Source: Achromobacter insolitus (GTDB lineage Bacteria > Pseudomonadota > Gammaproteobacteria > Burkholderiales > Burkholderiaceae_B). From it: a DNA stretch of 64,000 nt. Position numbers and translations under genes: made by a program. Below are positions 25,816 through 34,589 of the stretch, in pieces (within the stretch, counting starts at the first letter, position 1; each line of letters begins with the position of its first letter). The stretch is taken from positions 496,001-560,000 of the forward strand of contig NZ_NJIF01000001.1 in NCBI RefSeq assembly GCF_002209555.1, written 5' to 3'. The notes beneath the pieces are model-generated. The model searched no databases and was not told the origin of the DNA. It saw nothing but the letters and a program-made list of their open reading frames with translations.

Positions 25816-27324
25816 ATGGAATTTAGCACACAGACCACTGCTTCCCTGCACCAAGTCAAGACCGCCGCCCTGGCCGTCGGGGTATATGCGGAAGGCGTGT
25901 TGAGCCCCGCCGCCGACCTCATCGACCGCGCCTCCAATGGCGCCGTGCGCTCGGTGGTCAAGGCCGAGTTCCGCGGCCGCGCCGGCTCCACGCTGACCCT
26001 GCGCAACCTGCCTGGCGTGTCCGCGCAGCGCGTGGTGCTGGTCGGCCTGGGCAAGCAGGAAGAATATTCGGCCCGCGCGCACGCTTCGGCCGAGCAGGCC
26101 TTTGCCGCCGCCTGCGTATCCGCTCAGCTGACCGAAGGCGTGTCGACGCTCGTCGCCAACCCGATCGCAGACGTTGCCGTCATCGCGCGCGCGCGCAGCG
26201 CCGCCATCGCGGCGGGCAACGCCACCTATCATTACGACGCCAGTTTCGGAAAACCCGACCGCGACGCCCGCCCCAAGCTGAAGAAGATCGTCCAGGTCGT
26301 CGAACGCGCCGACGCGGCCCAGGCCCAGAAGGGCCTGCGCGAAGGCGGCGCCATCGCCAACGGCATGGACCTGACCCGCACGCTGGGCAACCTGCCCGGC
26401 AATATCTGCACGCCGACCTACCTGGGCGAGACGGCCAAGCGCCTGGCCCGCGAATTCAAGTCGCTGAAAGTAGAAGTGCTGGACCGCAAGCAGGTCGAAG
26501 CGCTGGGCATGGGGTCGTTCCTGTCGGTCGCGCGTGGCTCCGAGGAAGCGCTGCGCTTCATCGTGCTGCGTCACGCCGGCAACAAGGCCGCCAAGAAAAC
26601 CGCCAAAAGCGCGCAAGGCCCCATTGTGCTGGTCGGCAAGGGCATCACTTTCGATGCCGGCGGCATCTCGCTCAAGCCTGCCGCCACCATGGACGAAATG
26701 AAGTACGACATGTGCGGCGCCGCCAGCGTGCTGGGTTCGTTCCGCGCCCTGGCTGAACTGGAGCTGCCGCTGGACGTGGTCGGCCTGATCCCCGCCTGCG
26801 AAAACCTGCCCAGCGGCAAGGCCAACAAACCGGGCGACGTCGTCACCAGCATGGCCGGCCTGACCATCGAAATCCTCAATACCGACGCCGAAGGCCGCCT
26901 GGTGCTGTGCGATGCGCTGACCTACGCCGAGCGCTTCAAACCGTCCGCCGTCATCGACATCGCCACCCTGACCGGCGCTTGCGTCGTGGCCCTGGGCAAC
27001 GTCAACAGCGGTCTGTTCTCCAAGGACGACGCCCTGGCCGACGCGCTGGCCGCCGCCGGCCGCCAGTCGCTGGACACTGCATGGCGCATGCCCATGGACG
27101 ACGCCTACCAGGAGCAGCTCAAGTCCAACTTCGCCGACCTCGCCAACATCGGCGGCCCCCCGGCGGGCGCGGTCACGGCGGCCTGCTTCCTTTCGCGTTT
27201 CGCCACGGCATACCGCTGGGCCCACCTGGACATCGCCGGCACCGCCTGGCGCGGCGGCAAGGACAAGGGCGCCACCGGCCGGCCCGTGCCCTTGCTGATG
27301 CAGTTCCTGCTGGACCAGGCTTGA
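25816..27324 (+). CDS. pepA: Leucyl aminopeptidase (cytosol aminopeptidase)
   Basis: 502-residue M17 peptidase. The metal-binding and catalytic core includes GKGITFDAGGISLKPA (carrying the metal-ligand Lys and Asp) and the signature NTDAEGRL at about 355-362. It removes N-terminal residues from peptides in the cytoplasm and in some bacteria also binds DNA. The length matches the family. It leads an operon with holC and a small acidic protein, divergent from lptF. Confidence 0.96.
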   Translation: MEFSTQTTASLHQVKTAALAVGVYAEGVLSPAADLIDRASNGAVRSVVKAEFRGRAGSTLTLRNLPGVSAQRVVLVGLGKQEEYSARAHASAEQAFAAACVSAQLTEGVSTLVANPIADVAVIARARSAAIAAGNATYHYDASFGKPDRDARPKLKKIVQVVERADAAQAQKGLREGGAIANGMDLTRTLGNLPGNICTPTYLGETAKRLAREFKSLKVEVLDRKQVEALGMGSFLSVARGSEEALRFIVLRHAGNKAAKKTAKSAQGPIVLVGKGITFDAGGISLKPAATMDEMKYDMCGAASVLGSFRALAELELPLDVVGLIPACENLPSGKANKPGDVVTSMAGLTIEILNTDAEGRLVLCDALTYAERFKPSAVIDIATLTGACVVALGNVNSGLFSKDDALADALAAAGRQSLDTAWRMPMDDAYQEQLKSNFADLANIGGPPAGAVTAACFLSRFATAYRWAHLDIAGTAWRGGKDKGATGRPVPLLMQFLLDQA

Positions 27325-27346
27325 AGCGGCAGCAACGGAAGCCTGC

Positions 27347-27811
27347 ATGATGCGCATCGATTTCGCCTTCGGCGCGCCCGATCGCTTGCGCACCGCCTGC
27401 CAGGTGGTGCGCAAGCGTTACCTGGCAGGACAGCGGCTGGTGGTGTACTGTAGGGATGGCGCCCGCCTGGCCGCGTTTGACCGCATGCTCTGGGCGTTCG
27501 ACGATACGTCTTTCGTGCCGCATGTTTTGGCCAACGATCCCCTGGCAGCCGAAACGCCGGTGATCCTGACCGCCGGGGATCCGCAGCAGGCAGCCGCCGC
27601 GGCTGGCCAGGGCGAGCAGCCCCAGCCTTCCTGGCTGCTGAACCTGGACACCGACTGCCCTCCCGGTTTCGAGGCTTTCGAGCGGCTGCTTGAAATTGTC
27701 TCCGACGACCCGGAAGACAAGCAGGCAGCCCGCCAACGTTGGCGTACGTACCAGACCGCGGGCCACACGCCGCAAAGCCACGACCTCAGTCGCCAGCAGC
27801 CGGACGGCTGA
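27347..27811 (+). CDS. holC: DNA polymerase III subunit chi
   Basis: 154-residue HolC protein. The family pattern is visible as ACQVVRKRYLAGQRLVVYCRD at the start and LWAFDDTSFVPHVLAND in the middle. Chi links the clamp loader to SSB at the replication fork. The gene order pepA-holC is common in proteobacteria. It starts 22 nt after pepA. The C-terminal 30 residues are polar and beyond the core fold. Confidence 0.92.
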   Translation: MMRIDFAFGAPDRLRTACQVVRKRYLAGQRLVVYCRDGARLAAFDRMLWAFDDTSFVPHVLANDPLAAETPVILTAGDPQQAAAAAGQGEQPQPSWLLNLDTDCPPGFEAFERLLEIVSDDPEDKQAARQRWRTYQTAGHTPQSHDLSRQQPDG

Positions 27812-27856
27812 CCGCCCAGCCCCTACGGCGCGCCATTTCGATTTTCGGGAGCCATC

Positions 27857-28255
27857 ATGCCCTCTCGCTCCGCCGATCCCGGCATTCCTACCCTGACCCA
27901 GCGGGCCGAGCCGTCCCTGCACCCGTCATCCGCCCAGGATGACGCCGACGCGCCCGTACTGACCGAACTGGCCGACGACGAGCCGGCCTATGACGACGAC
28001 GCCTTTCCGCTCTTGACCGACGTGGCCGACAGCCCTGATGCGTCCCTGGACAACGCCGCCGTCGCGCCAGCGCCTGCCCAGGCCGCGCCCGCCGCGTTGC
28101 CGGATGCCACGGTGCTGAGCGCCCGCTTGCAGGCCGAGATCGAACAACTGATGCGCGAGGCCCTGGCCGACGCCATCGAAGAGATCCAGGCCCGCATGGA
28201 CGCTGAATTGCCGCGCATCGTGGCCCGGGTGCTGCAAGACGTCCGGCCGGGTTGA
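27857..28255 (+). CDS. Acidic hypothetical protein (DUF2486-like)
   Basis: 132-residue protein with a disordered, Asp/Ala/Pro-rich N-terminal two thirds and a C-terminal amphipathic helix (about 90-130) ending ELPRIVARVLQDV. Proteins of this layout follow holC in many Burkholderiales and are grouped under DUF2486; that assignment is from memory of context and composition, not a clear motif. No enzymatic residues or membrane segments are seen. It is probably co-transcribed with pepA-holC. Confidence 0.7.
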   Translation: MPSRSADPGIPTLTQRAEPSLHPSSAQDDADAPVLTELADDEPAYDDDAFPLLTDVADSPDASLDNAAVAPAPAQAAPAALPDATVLSARLQAEIEQLMREALADAIEEIQARMDAELPRIVARVLQDVRPG

Positions 28256-28385
28256 CCCGTCTGGAACCTATTTCCCGCCTCTGGTCTAATCCTAGTCAGA
28301 GCTGGATTCTTCAGGGAACTGTAAGGTATCCTACCCATCTAAGCCTTCTAGGCAACCATTACTCTGCCGTACACAGGAGTTCTCC

Positions 28386-29096
28386 ATGAACGAATATCGT
28401 CCGTCCCCTTTTAACCGTTCCGGCACCATGGCCGGCGCGCCGGGCGAGGTCGCGCGCAACCAGGTCCTGCGCAACACCTATTGGCTCTTGGCGCTCTCGC
28501 TGATCCCGACCGTGCTGGGCGCTGCCGTGGGCATGTACACCGGCATCAACCGCGTCATGGGCGCCAGCCCTGGCCTGTCCGCCATCGTGTTCCTGGTGGG
28601 CGCGTTCGGTCTCATGTTCGCGATCGAAAAGAACAAGAACAGCTCGCTGGGCGTGGTCCTGCTGCTGGCCTTCACGTTCTTCATGGGCGTGATGCTGTCC
28701 CGCCTGCTGGGCTTCGTCATGGGCATGAGCAACGGGTCCCAGCTGGTCATGACGGCCTTCGGCGGCACCGCGATCGTGTTCGGTACGATGGCCACGCTGG
28801 CTACCACCATCAAGCGCGACCTGTCGGGATTGCAGAAATTCCTGTTCATCGGCGCAGTCGTGATCCTGGTGGCGGCCCTGGCCAACATCTTCCTGCAGTT
28901 GCCCGCCCTGATGCTGACCATCTCGGTCCTGGCCATCGTCATCTTCTCGGCATTCATGCTGGTCGACCTGCAGCGCGTGGTCAACGGCGGCGAAACCAAC
29001 TACGTGTCCGCCACGCTGGCCATCTACCTGGATGTCTATAACGTCTTCTCGAACCTGCTGATGCTGCTGGGCATCTTCGGCGGCAACCGCGAATAA
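28386..29096 (+). CDS. Bax inhibitor-1/YccA family membrane protein
   Basis: 236-residue inner-membrane protein with about seven hydrophobic segments starting near residue 32. The BI-1 pattern is visible as TAFGGTAIVFGTMATLATTIKRDLSGLQKFLF and, near the C-terminus, FSAFMLVDLQRVV...LAIYLDVYNVF, whose acidic residues form the pH/calcium-sensing pair in relatives. E. coli YccA of this family modulates FtsH. The gene stands alone, with a 130-nt leader and its own terminator. Confidence 0.93.
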   Translation: MNEYRPSPFNRSGTMAGAPGEVARNQVLRNTYWLLALSLIPTVLGAAVGMYTGINRVMGASPGLSAIVFLVGAFGLMFAIEKNKNSSLGVVLLLAFTFFMGVMLSRLLGFVMGMSNGSQLVMTAFGGTAIVFGTMATLATTIKRDLSGLQKFLFIGAVVILVAALANIFLQLPALMLTISVLAIVIFSAFMLVDLQRVVNGGETNYVSATLAIYLDVYNVFSNLLMLLGIFGGNRE

Positions 29097-29118
29097 TCGC
29101 AGCCAGCCAAACCGGCAC

Positions 29119-29154
29119 AAAGGGCCTACATTTGACGTGTAGGCCCTTTTTCTT
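29119..29154 (+). terminator. Rho-independent terminator of BI-1 family gene
   Basis: Perfect 12-bp stem AAAGGGCCTACA (29119-29130) / TGTAGGCCCTTT (29138-29149) with a 7-nt loop, followed by TTCTTT. It begins 23 nt after the stop codon. Confidence 0.93.
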
Positions 29155-29186
29155 TGCCCGTGCTCCCTCTTTGTCGGAACCCCTCC

Positions 29187-30104
29187 ATGCCCGACCGCCG
29201 CCGCTTCCTCCAGACCGCAGCCGCCACCGCCCTGATCGGGCCCGCCAGGACCGCCAGCGCCCTCAGCGTGTTGACACCGATGCTCGCCCGGCCCATACCC
29301 GCATCCGGCGAAACGCTGCCCGTCATCGGACTGGGCACCGCCGATACCTTCAACGTGTCCCCCGCCGACAAGACCGCCATGGCGCCCCTGGCGCAGGTGC
29401 TGGACACCTTGCTGCAAAAGGGGGGCAAGCTTATCGACACGGCGCCCAGCTACGGCCAGGCGGAAGCGGTCACCGGCGCGCTGCTGGCCCGCGAGGGCGC
29501 CTTGCGGGCCAGGACCTTCCTGGCAACCAAGATCAGCACGCAAGGCCATGAATCGGCCTTGCGCCAAGTACGCCAGTCGCAGCAGGCGCTCGGCAGCGAC
29601 AAGCTCGACCTGATCCAGGTGCACAACCTGATCGACACCGTCAACCAATTGGCGCTGCTGCGCGACCTGAAGCGGCAAGGCGTTATCCGCTATGTCGGCA
29701 TTACCCACTACACCGAGTACGCTCACGACGAACTGACCGCGCTGGTCGAACGGGAAAAGCCCGACTTCCTGCAGGTGAATCTGTCCGTCGGCGACCGCAA
29801 TGCCGAAAAACGCCTGCTGCCCGCATGCCAGGCCAATGGCGTGGCGGTGCTGATCAACCGTCCCTTCCAGGACGGGGCCCTGTTCCGCCGAATCAAGGGC
29901 ATGAAGCTGCCCGAGCTGGCGGCCGAGATCGATTGCACGTCCTGGGCCCAGGTTTTCCTGAAGTTCGTTATCGGCCATCCCGCGGTCACCGCCGTCATCC
30001 CTGCCACCTCCAAACCGGCCAACATGGTCGACAACGCGCAGGCCGGTTTTGGGCGGCTCCCGGATGCCGCCATGCGCGAACGCATCGCAGCCCTGCTGGC
30101 CTGA
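29187..30104 (+). CDS. Aldo/keto reductase with Tat-type signal
   Basis: 305-residue AKR-fold protein. The N-terminus MPDRRRFLQTAAATALIGPA matches a twin-arginine signal (RRxFL), so it is probably exported folded to the periplasm. Tetrad residues fit the family: Asp/Tyr in IDTAPSYG, Lys in ATKIS and His in IQVHNL. The ATG at 29187 is chosen because it begins the Tat signal; an upstream in-frame start would bury the motif. Exported AKRs are uncommon and their substrates are largely unknown. The next gene starts 4 nt downstream. Confidence 0.9.
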   Translation: MPDRRRFLQTAAATALIGPARTASALSVLTPMLARPIPASGETLPVIGLGTADTFNVSPADKTAMAPLAQVLDTLLQKGGKLIDTAPSYGQAEAVTGALLAREGALRARTFLATKISTQGHESALRQVRQSQQALGSDKLDLIQVHNLIDTVNQLALLRDLKRQGVIRYVGITHYTEYAHDELTALVEREKPDFLQVNLSVGDRNAEKRLLPACQANGVAVLINRPFQDGALFRRIKGMKLPELAAEIDCTSWAQVFLKFVIGHPAVTAVIPATSKPANMVDNAQAGFGRLPDAAMRERIAALLA

Positions 30105-30108
30105 CGCC

Positions 30109-31398
30109 ATGACGCCGGCTCCCGCCAGCCTGCCGGGCCGCGCCGCGCGGGCGCTGGGCATCCCGCCGCAGGAACTGGCGCCGGCCGCCTGCGGCTTCGC
30201 CTTTTTCTTCTTCCTGTTCTGCGGCTATTTCATGCTGCGCCCGATACGCGAGACGATGGGCATCCAGGCGGGCGTCGACCAGTTGCAATGGCTGTTCACC
30301 GCGACCTTCGTCGCCATGCTCGCCGTGGTGCCGCTATTCGGCTGGTTATCGGCGCGCGTGCCGCGTGCCATGCTGGTGACCTGGGTCTATGCCGCCTTCG
30401 CCCTCAGCATGGCGGGCTTCGCCGTCTTGCTCCACCTTCGGCCCGGCAGCGTCTGGGCGGCGCGCAGCTTCTACGTCTGGCTGTCGGTCTTCAACCTGTT
30501 CGTCGTATCCATCGCCTGGAGCCTGATGGCCGACGTGTTCCGCCTGGATTCCGCCAAGCGCCTGTTTGCCTTGATCGCGGCGGGAGCCAGTGCAGGCGGG
30601 CTGGCCGGCCCGCTTGTGGGCGGCTTGCTGGCGGGCGCCCTGGGGCCCGCCGGCCTGCTGCTTCTGTCCGCCCTGCTGTTGGCAGCCACGCTCCCTCTCA
30701 AGCGCTGGCTGTTGCGCTGGCGCGCGGCCAACCGCGAGGACCCGGCCCCGGACGACATACGGCAGCCGATAGAAGGCTCGATCCTCGCGGGCATCTCGCG
30801 CATCTTCCAGTCCCCTTATCTGCTGGGAATTTCGCTGCTGGTGATCCTGCTGGCCACGCTCAACACGTTTCTCTACATGGAACAGGCGCGCCTGGTGGCG
30901 CATGCTTTTCCCGACACGGCCCAGCGCATCCGCGTCTTCAGCGCGCTGGACTTTACGGTGCAGGCGCTGTCGCTGCTATCGCAGATATTCATCACCGGCC
31001 GGGTGGCCACCCGCCTGGGACTGCGCTTCCTGCTGACCGCCGTGCCCTTGACGATGACGATCGCCTTCCTGGCGCTGGCGGCCTTCCCCGTCTTCGGCGT
31101 GCTGGCGGCCGCCATGATCGTGCGCCGCGTTGGCGAATATGCGCTGATCCGGCCGGGGCGCGAAATGCTGTTTACCGCGGTTCCGCCCGAAGACAAGTAC
31201 AAGACCAAGAATGTCATCGACACCGTGGTCTACCGCGCGGGCGACGCGGCCAGCGGCTGGGTCAAGGCGGGCGTGGACATGCTGGGGCACGGCGTGGTCC
31301 TGATCGCCATGCTGGGCGCCGCATGCGCCCTGGCGGCGGCGGCGGTGGGCCATGGGCTGGGCCGGACCGCGGACCGGCGCAATGCCGAAGGATCTTAG
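30109..31398 (+). CDS. MFS-like transporter resembling nucleotide (Npt/TLC-type) carriers
   Basis: 429-residue membrane protein with about 12 helices. The N-terminal FFLFCGYFMLRPIRETMGIQAG and the later GEYALIRPGREMLFTAVPPEDKYKTKNVIDT stretch recall ATP/ADP-translocase-like MFS proteins found in free-living proteobacteria. Transport of nucleotides is not shown and should not be assumed. Start at 30109 (MTPAPASLPG), 4 nt after the aldo/keto reductase stop, so the two are co-transcribed. Confidence 0.82.
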   Translation: MTPAPASLPGRAARALGIPPQELAPAACGFAFFFFLFCGYFMLRPIRETMGIQAGVDQLQWLFTATFVAMLAVVPLFGWLSARVPRAMLVTWVYAAFALSMAGFAVLLHLRPGSVWAARSFYVWLSVFNLFVVSIAWSLMADVFRLDSAKRLFALIAAGASAGGLAGPLVGGLLAGALGPAGLLLLSALLLAATLPLKRWLLRWRAANREDPAPDDIRQPIEGSILAGISRIFQSPYLLGISLLVILLATLNTFLYMEQARLVAHAFPDTAQRIRVFSALDFTVQALSLLSQIFITGRVATRLGLRFLLTAVPLTMTIAFLALAAFPVFGVLAAAMIVRRVGEYALIRPGREMLFTAVPPEDKYKTKNVIDTVVYRAGDAASGWVKAGVDMLGHGVVLIAMLGAACALAAAAVGHGLGRTADRRNAEGS

Positions 31399-31488
31399 AT
31401 TTTCCTGAATATCCATATCACTAAGGCAAACGTATTCCTTGGGTGGCGACCGCACAATGGCGCAGCTTTCAATGCCTGGGGAAACGTC

Positions 31489-32451
31489 ATGAAACGCATC
31501 GCCTGTTTTGCCGCCCTGTTGCTCAGCCTGGCCGCGCCCGCCGCGCTGGCCGCCTATCCTGAACGCGCCATTACGCTCATCGTGCCTGCGGCGGCCGGCG
31601 GCAACGCCGACATCACGGCACGCCTGGTGGGCCAGGAAATGAGCCGGCAGCTCGGCCAGCCCATCGTGGTGGAAAACCGCGTGGGCGCGGGCGGCCGCAT
31701 CGGCACCCAGGCCGTGGCACGCGCGCCCGCCGACGGCTACACCATCGGCTACGCCCACGTCGGCACGCTGGTGCTGCACCGTTTCCTGTTCAAGCAGCAG
31801 CTCTACGACCTGGACCGCGACATCGCGCCCATCGGTCTGGTCGCCGAAACGCCCAATGTCATCGTGGTGAATGCGTCCTCGCCCTATCGAGACCTGAAGG
31901 GCTTCATCGATGCCAGCCGCGCGCAACCGGAGCGCCTGACGATGACGTCTGCCGACCCCGGCACCACCAGCGAGGTGGGCGTCAAGCTCTTCATTGCCCA
32001 GACCGGCGCCGCCGTGCGCCAGATTCCTTACAAGGCCACCGCCGCGCAACTGTCCGACCTGCTGGGCGGCCACGTCGATTCCATGATGGAAAACCTGCCT
32101 CCATTGATCGGCAACCTGAAAGACGGCCGCCTGCGCGCGCTGGCGGTCACCACCAGGACCCGCGCCGCCTCCAATCCGGACGTGCCCACCGTAGCGGAAC
32201 AAGGCTATCCCGACTATGAGCAATCCGCCTGGAGCGCACTGATCGCGCCCGCAGGCACCCCGCCCGAGGTCATCGCCCGGCTGAACGCGGCCATGAATGC
32301 GGCGTTGCGCTCGGACAATGTCAGCAAGGAATTGCGCAGCCGCTCCCAGGAACCGCTGGGCGGCACGCCGCAGGAAGTACAGAACCAGATACGCAAGGAG
32401 CTGCCCAAATGGGAAGGCATCATCAAAGCCGCCGGCACGACGCTGGACTAA
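31489..32451 (+). CDS. Tripartite tricarboxylate transporter (Bug) family substrate-binding protein
   Basis: 320-residue periplasmic protein. Signal peptide cleaved after APAALA, then YPERAITLIVPAAAGGNADITARLV, the Bug-family ligand loop, and QPIVVENRVGAGGRIG. Bug proteins bind small carboxylates, amino acids or related anions. No TctA/TctB membrane genes are nearby, as is common for orphan Bug genes in Bordetella relatives. It heads a cluster with a DoeB-like deacylase and a threonine-synthase-like enzyme, so its ligand may be their substrate (inference). Confidence 0.93.
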   Translation: MKRIACFAALLLSLAAPAALAAYPERAITLIVPAAAGGNADITARLVGQEMSRQLGQPIVVENRVGAGGRIGTQAVARAPADGYTIGYAHVGTLVLHRFLFKQQLYDLDRDIAPIGLVAETPNVIVVNASSPYRDLKGFIDASRAQPERLTMTSADPGTTSEVGVKLFIAQTGAAVRQIPYKATAAQLSDLLGGHVDSMMENLPPLIGNLKDGRLRALAVTTRTRAASNPDVPTVAEQGYPDYEQSAWSALIAPAGTPPEVIARLNAAMNAALRSDNVSKELRSRSQEPLGGTPQEVQNQIRKELPKWEGIIKAAGTTLD

Positions 32452-32482
32452 GCCGGCAGGTGTCACGCGCAGGAGTTCCCGC

Positions 32483-33463
32483 ATGGCCACGGTAAGCCGC
32501 GAGGACTTTTCCTGCGCCGCCGCCACCAACGCGTCGGCCTACCGGCGCGTCACCATCCCGATGCTGCGGATCGAGGCGGGGCCAGGCCCCGCCGTCGCCT
32601 TGATGGCGGGCGTGCATGGCGACGAATGGGAAGGCCAGGCTGCCATCCTGGACCTGTGGCGCCACCTGCCCGGCATCCTGCGGCGCGGCACGGTGTATCT
32701 GCTGCCGGCGGTCAATGCGGAAGCGTCGCTGGCGGGCACACGCCTGTCGCCCTCGGACGACGGCAACCTCAACCGTGCTTTCCTGGGAGCCCCGGCGCGC
32801 GGCTACACGGAAAGCGTGGCGGCCGCGCTGGAAGCCCGCCTGCTGCCCCGCATACAGGCGCTGGTGGACGTGCACAGCGGCGGCGCGTCGCTGCGCTACC
32901 TGCCCTCATCGGTGATCACGCGCTACGGCAACGATGCCTATGATGAACGCCTGCCTGCCCTAGCACGCGCGTTCGGCCTGCCCGATTGCGTGTTCTTCCG
33001 CGGCACGGAAGCTGGCTCGATGCCCGCCGCCGCCAGCCGCCACGGCGTGCTGCGGCTCAGCGCCGAAATCGGCGGCGGCCGCGAAACCAGCCAGGCGCTG
33101 GTGGATCGCTGCCGAGACGGCCTTTTGGGCTGCCTGGGCGAGCTGGGCCTCTTGCCCGACCGCCCTGCCGTCAGCACTCCCGAAGTCCGCCTCTACGATC
33201 TGGACGCTGCCGCCGCCACCTTGCGCGCCAGCGAGGCTGGCGTGTTCGTACCCGCCGTCGAACTGGGCCAGATCGTAAGCGCGCGCCAGCGTATCGGCCA
33301 ATTGATAGAACCCGCCCGCCCCGACTCTCCCGCGCGCGCCCTGACCAGTCCGCAGGCGGGCACCGTCGTCTGCCTGCGTTCGATTGCCCGCAGCGACGAT
33401 GGCGATTGCCTGCTGCAGGTCGCGCCCGCCCTTCCCCTCGACACTCTTGCTTCAAAGTACTGA
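32483..33463 (+). CDS. AspA/AstE-family zinc deacylase, DoeB-like
   Basis: 326-residue M14-like zinc hydrolase. HGDEWEG supplies His45 and Glu48, DVHSGG supplies His131, and DDGNLNRAF (92-100) is the substrate-binding Arg motif. These, together with GTRLSPSDDGNLNR, resemble DoeB/EutE-type N-acetyl-diaminobutyrate deacetylases more than AstE. The ATG at 32483 has an AGGAG site 6 nt upstream. It presumably removes an acyl group from an amino acid in the cytoplasm. The ectoine hydrolase partner (DoeA) is not in the window. Confidence 0.85.
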   Translation: MATVSREDFSCAAATNASAYRRVTIPMLRIEAGPGPAVALMAGVHGDEWEGQAAILDLWRHLPGILRRGTVYLLPAVNAEASLAGTRLSPSDDGNLNRAFLGAPARGYTESVAAALEARLLPRIQALVDVHSGGASLRYLPSSVITRYGNDAYDERLPALARAFGLPDCVFFRGTEAGSMPAAASRHGVLRLSAEIGGGRETSQALVDRCRDGLLGCLGELGLLPDRPAVSTPEVRLYDLDAAAATLRASEAGVFVPAVELGQIVSARQRIGQLIEPARPDSPARALTSPQAGTVVCLRSIARSDDGDCLLQVAPALPLDTLASKY

Positions 33464-33466
33464 GAC

Positions 33467-34564
33467 ATGCAGATGAACCCCAGTTTGTCCGGCCTGCGCT
33501 GCATCCGCTGCGCCAGCCTGTGGCCCCCCGCCGATTACCCCGAAGGCTGCCCCAGTTGCCTGGAAGCCGGCCATCCCGCCAGCCTGGAATGCCTTTACGA
33601 ATCCTCCGCGGCGCAAACCATGCCCGTGCCGGTGCTGGGCGCCGTCACCCTGGGCGAAGGCGACACCCCCTGCCTGGACGCGCCCGCGCTGGCGCAAGCC
33701 GAGGGTGTGGGCCAGCTTTGGCTGAAATGCGAAAGCGCCAATCCGACCGGCAGCCACAAGGACCGCATGGCAGCGCAGCTTGTGTCGCGCGCCCGCCTGG
33801 CCGGCGCCACGCGCGTGGCGGCCGCCTCCAGCGGCAATGCCGGCGTCTCGCTGGCGGCATACTGCGCCGCCGCCCGGCTGGAGGCCGACATCGCCATCAC
33901 CAGTAACTGCCCTCCCTTGCAGCGGGAAGCCATGCAACGCTTTGGCGCCAGGTTGACCGCGTTCGAAGACAGCCTGAGCCGCTGGCCCCATGTGGAAGAC
34001 CTGTGCCGCAATCATGGCGCCTTCGCCGGCACCAATTACCTGAATCCGCCCGTGGGCACGCATCCCTACGGCGTGGAAGGCTACAAGCCGATCGCCCTGG
34101 AACTGCTGGAGACTTGCGGCTTGCCCACCGACATCGTCGTGCCCACCGCGCGCGGCGATCTGCTGTGGGGGATATTCCTGGGGTGGCAGCATCTGCTGCA
34201 AAGCGGGCGCATTGCGCGCCTGCCCCGGCTTCATGCGGTGGAACCCTATGCCCGCCTGTCGCGCGCCCGCGCCACCGGCGACGCGCGCAAGATCTGGGAC
34301 GGCGTGACGGACCAATACTCGATCGCGGGCGGCACCAGCACGCTGCAATCGCTGGAAGCCCTGTCGCGTTCCGGCGGCACGCCCGTGGAAGTATCGGACG
34401 CCGCAGCCGCTCAAGCGCAGCAGCGGCTGGAACGCATGGGCCTGGCCACCGAACTGTCCTCGGCGGCGGCGCTGGCTGCCGTCTCCCGGCTGCGGCGTTC
34501 AGGTCTGCTGGATGCCGAATCGTCCGTCGTGCTGATCGTGACCTCGGACGGACGTCGGGGTTGA
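33467..34564 (+). CDS. PLP fold-type II enzyme, threonine synthase-like
   Basis: 365 residues. An N-terminal zinc-ribbon-like set, Cys12/Cys15/Cys28/Cys31, precedes the PLP domain with cofactor Lys98 in NPTGSHKDR, the SSGNAG phosphate loop (about 121-126) and a later GGTST segment. Homologues include threonine synthase, threonine deaminase and diaminopropionate lyase-type enzymes. Because it follows a DoeB-like deacylase by 3 nt, a catabolic lyase or deaminase role on the released amino acid is as likely as threonine synthesis. Confidence 0.82.
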   Translation: MQMNPSLSGLRCIRCASLWPPADYPEGCPSCLEAGHPASLECLYESSAAQTMPVPVLGAVTLGEGDTPCLDAPALAQAEGVGQLWLKCESANPTGSHKDRMAAQLVSRARLAGATRVAAASSGNAGVSLAAYCAAARLEADIAITSNCPPLQREAMQRFGARLTAFEDSLSRWPHVEDLCRNHGAFAGTNYLNPPVGTHPYGVEGYKPIALELLETCGLPTDIVVPTARGDLLWGIFLGWQHLLQSGRIARLPRLHAVEPYARLSRARATGDARKIWDGVTDQYSIAGGTSTLQSLEALSRSGGTPVEVSDAAAAQAQQRLERMGLATELSSAAALAAVSRLRRSGLLDAESSVVLIVTSDGRRG

Positions 34565-34589
34565 CGCGCGCGTAGCCGCCTGCAGCGCG

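Noticed and set aside
31399-31488. AAGG...CCTT inverted repeat before the Bug gene
   Set aside because: Only 4-bp arms; too short to separate from chance.
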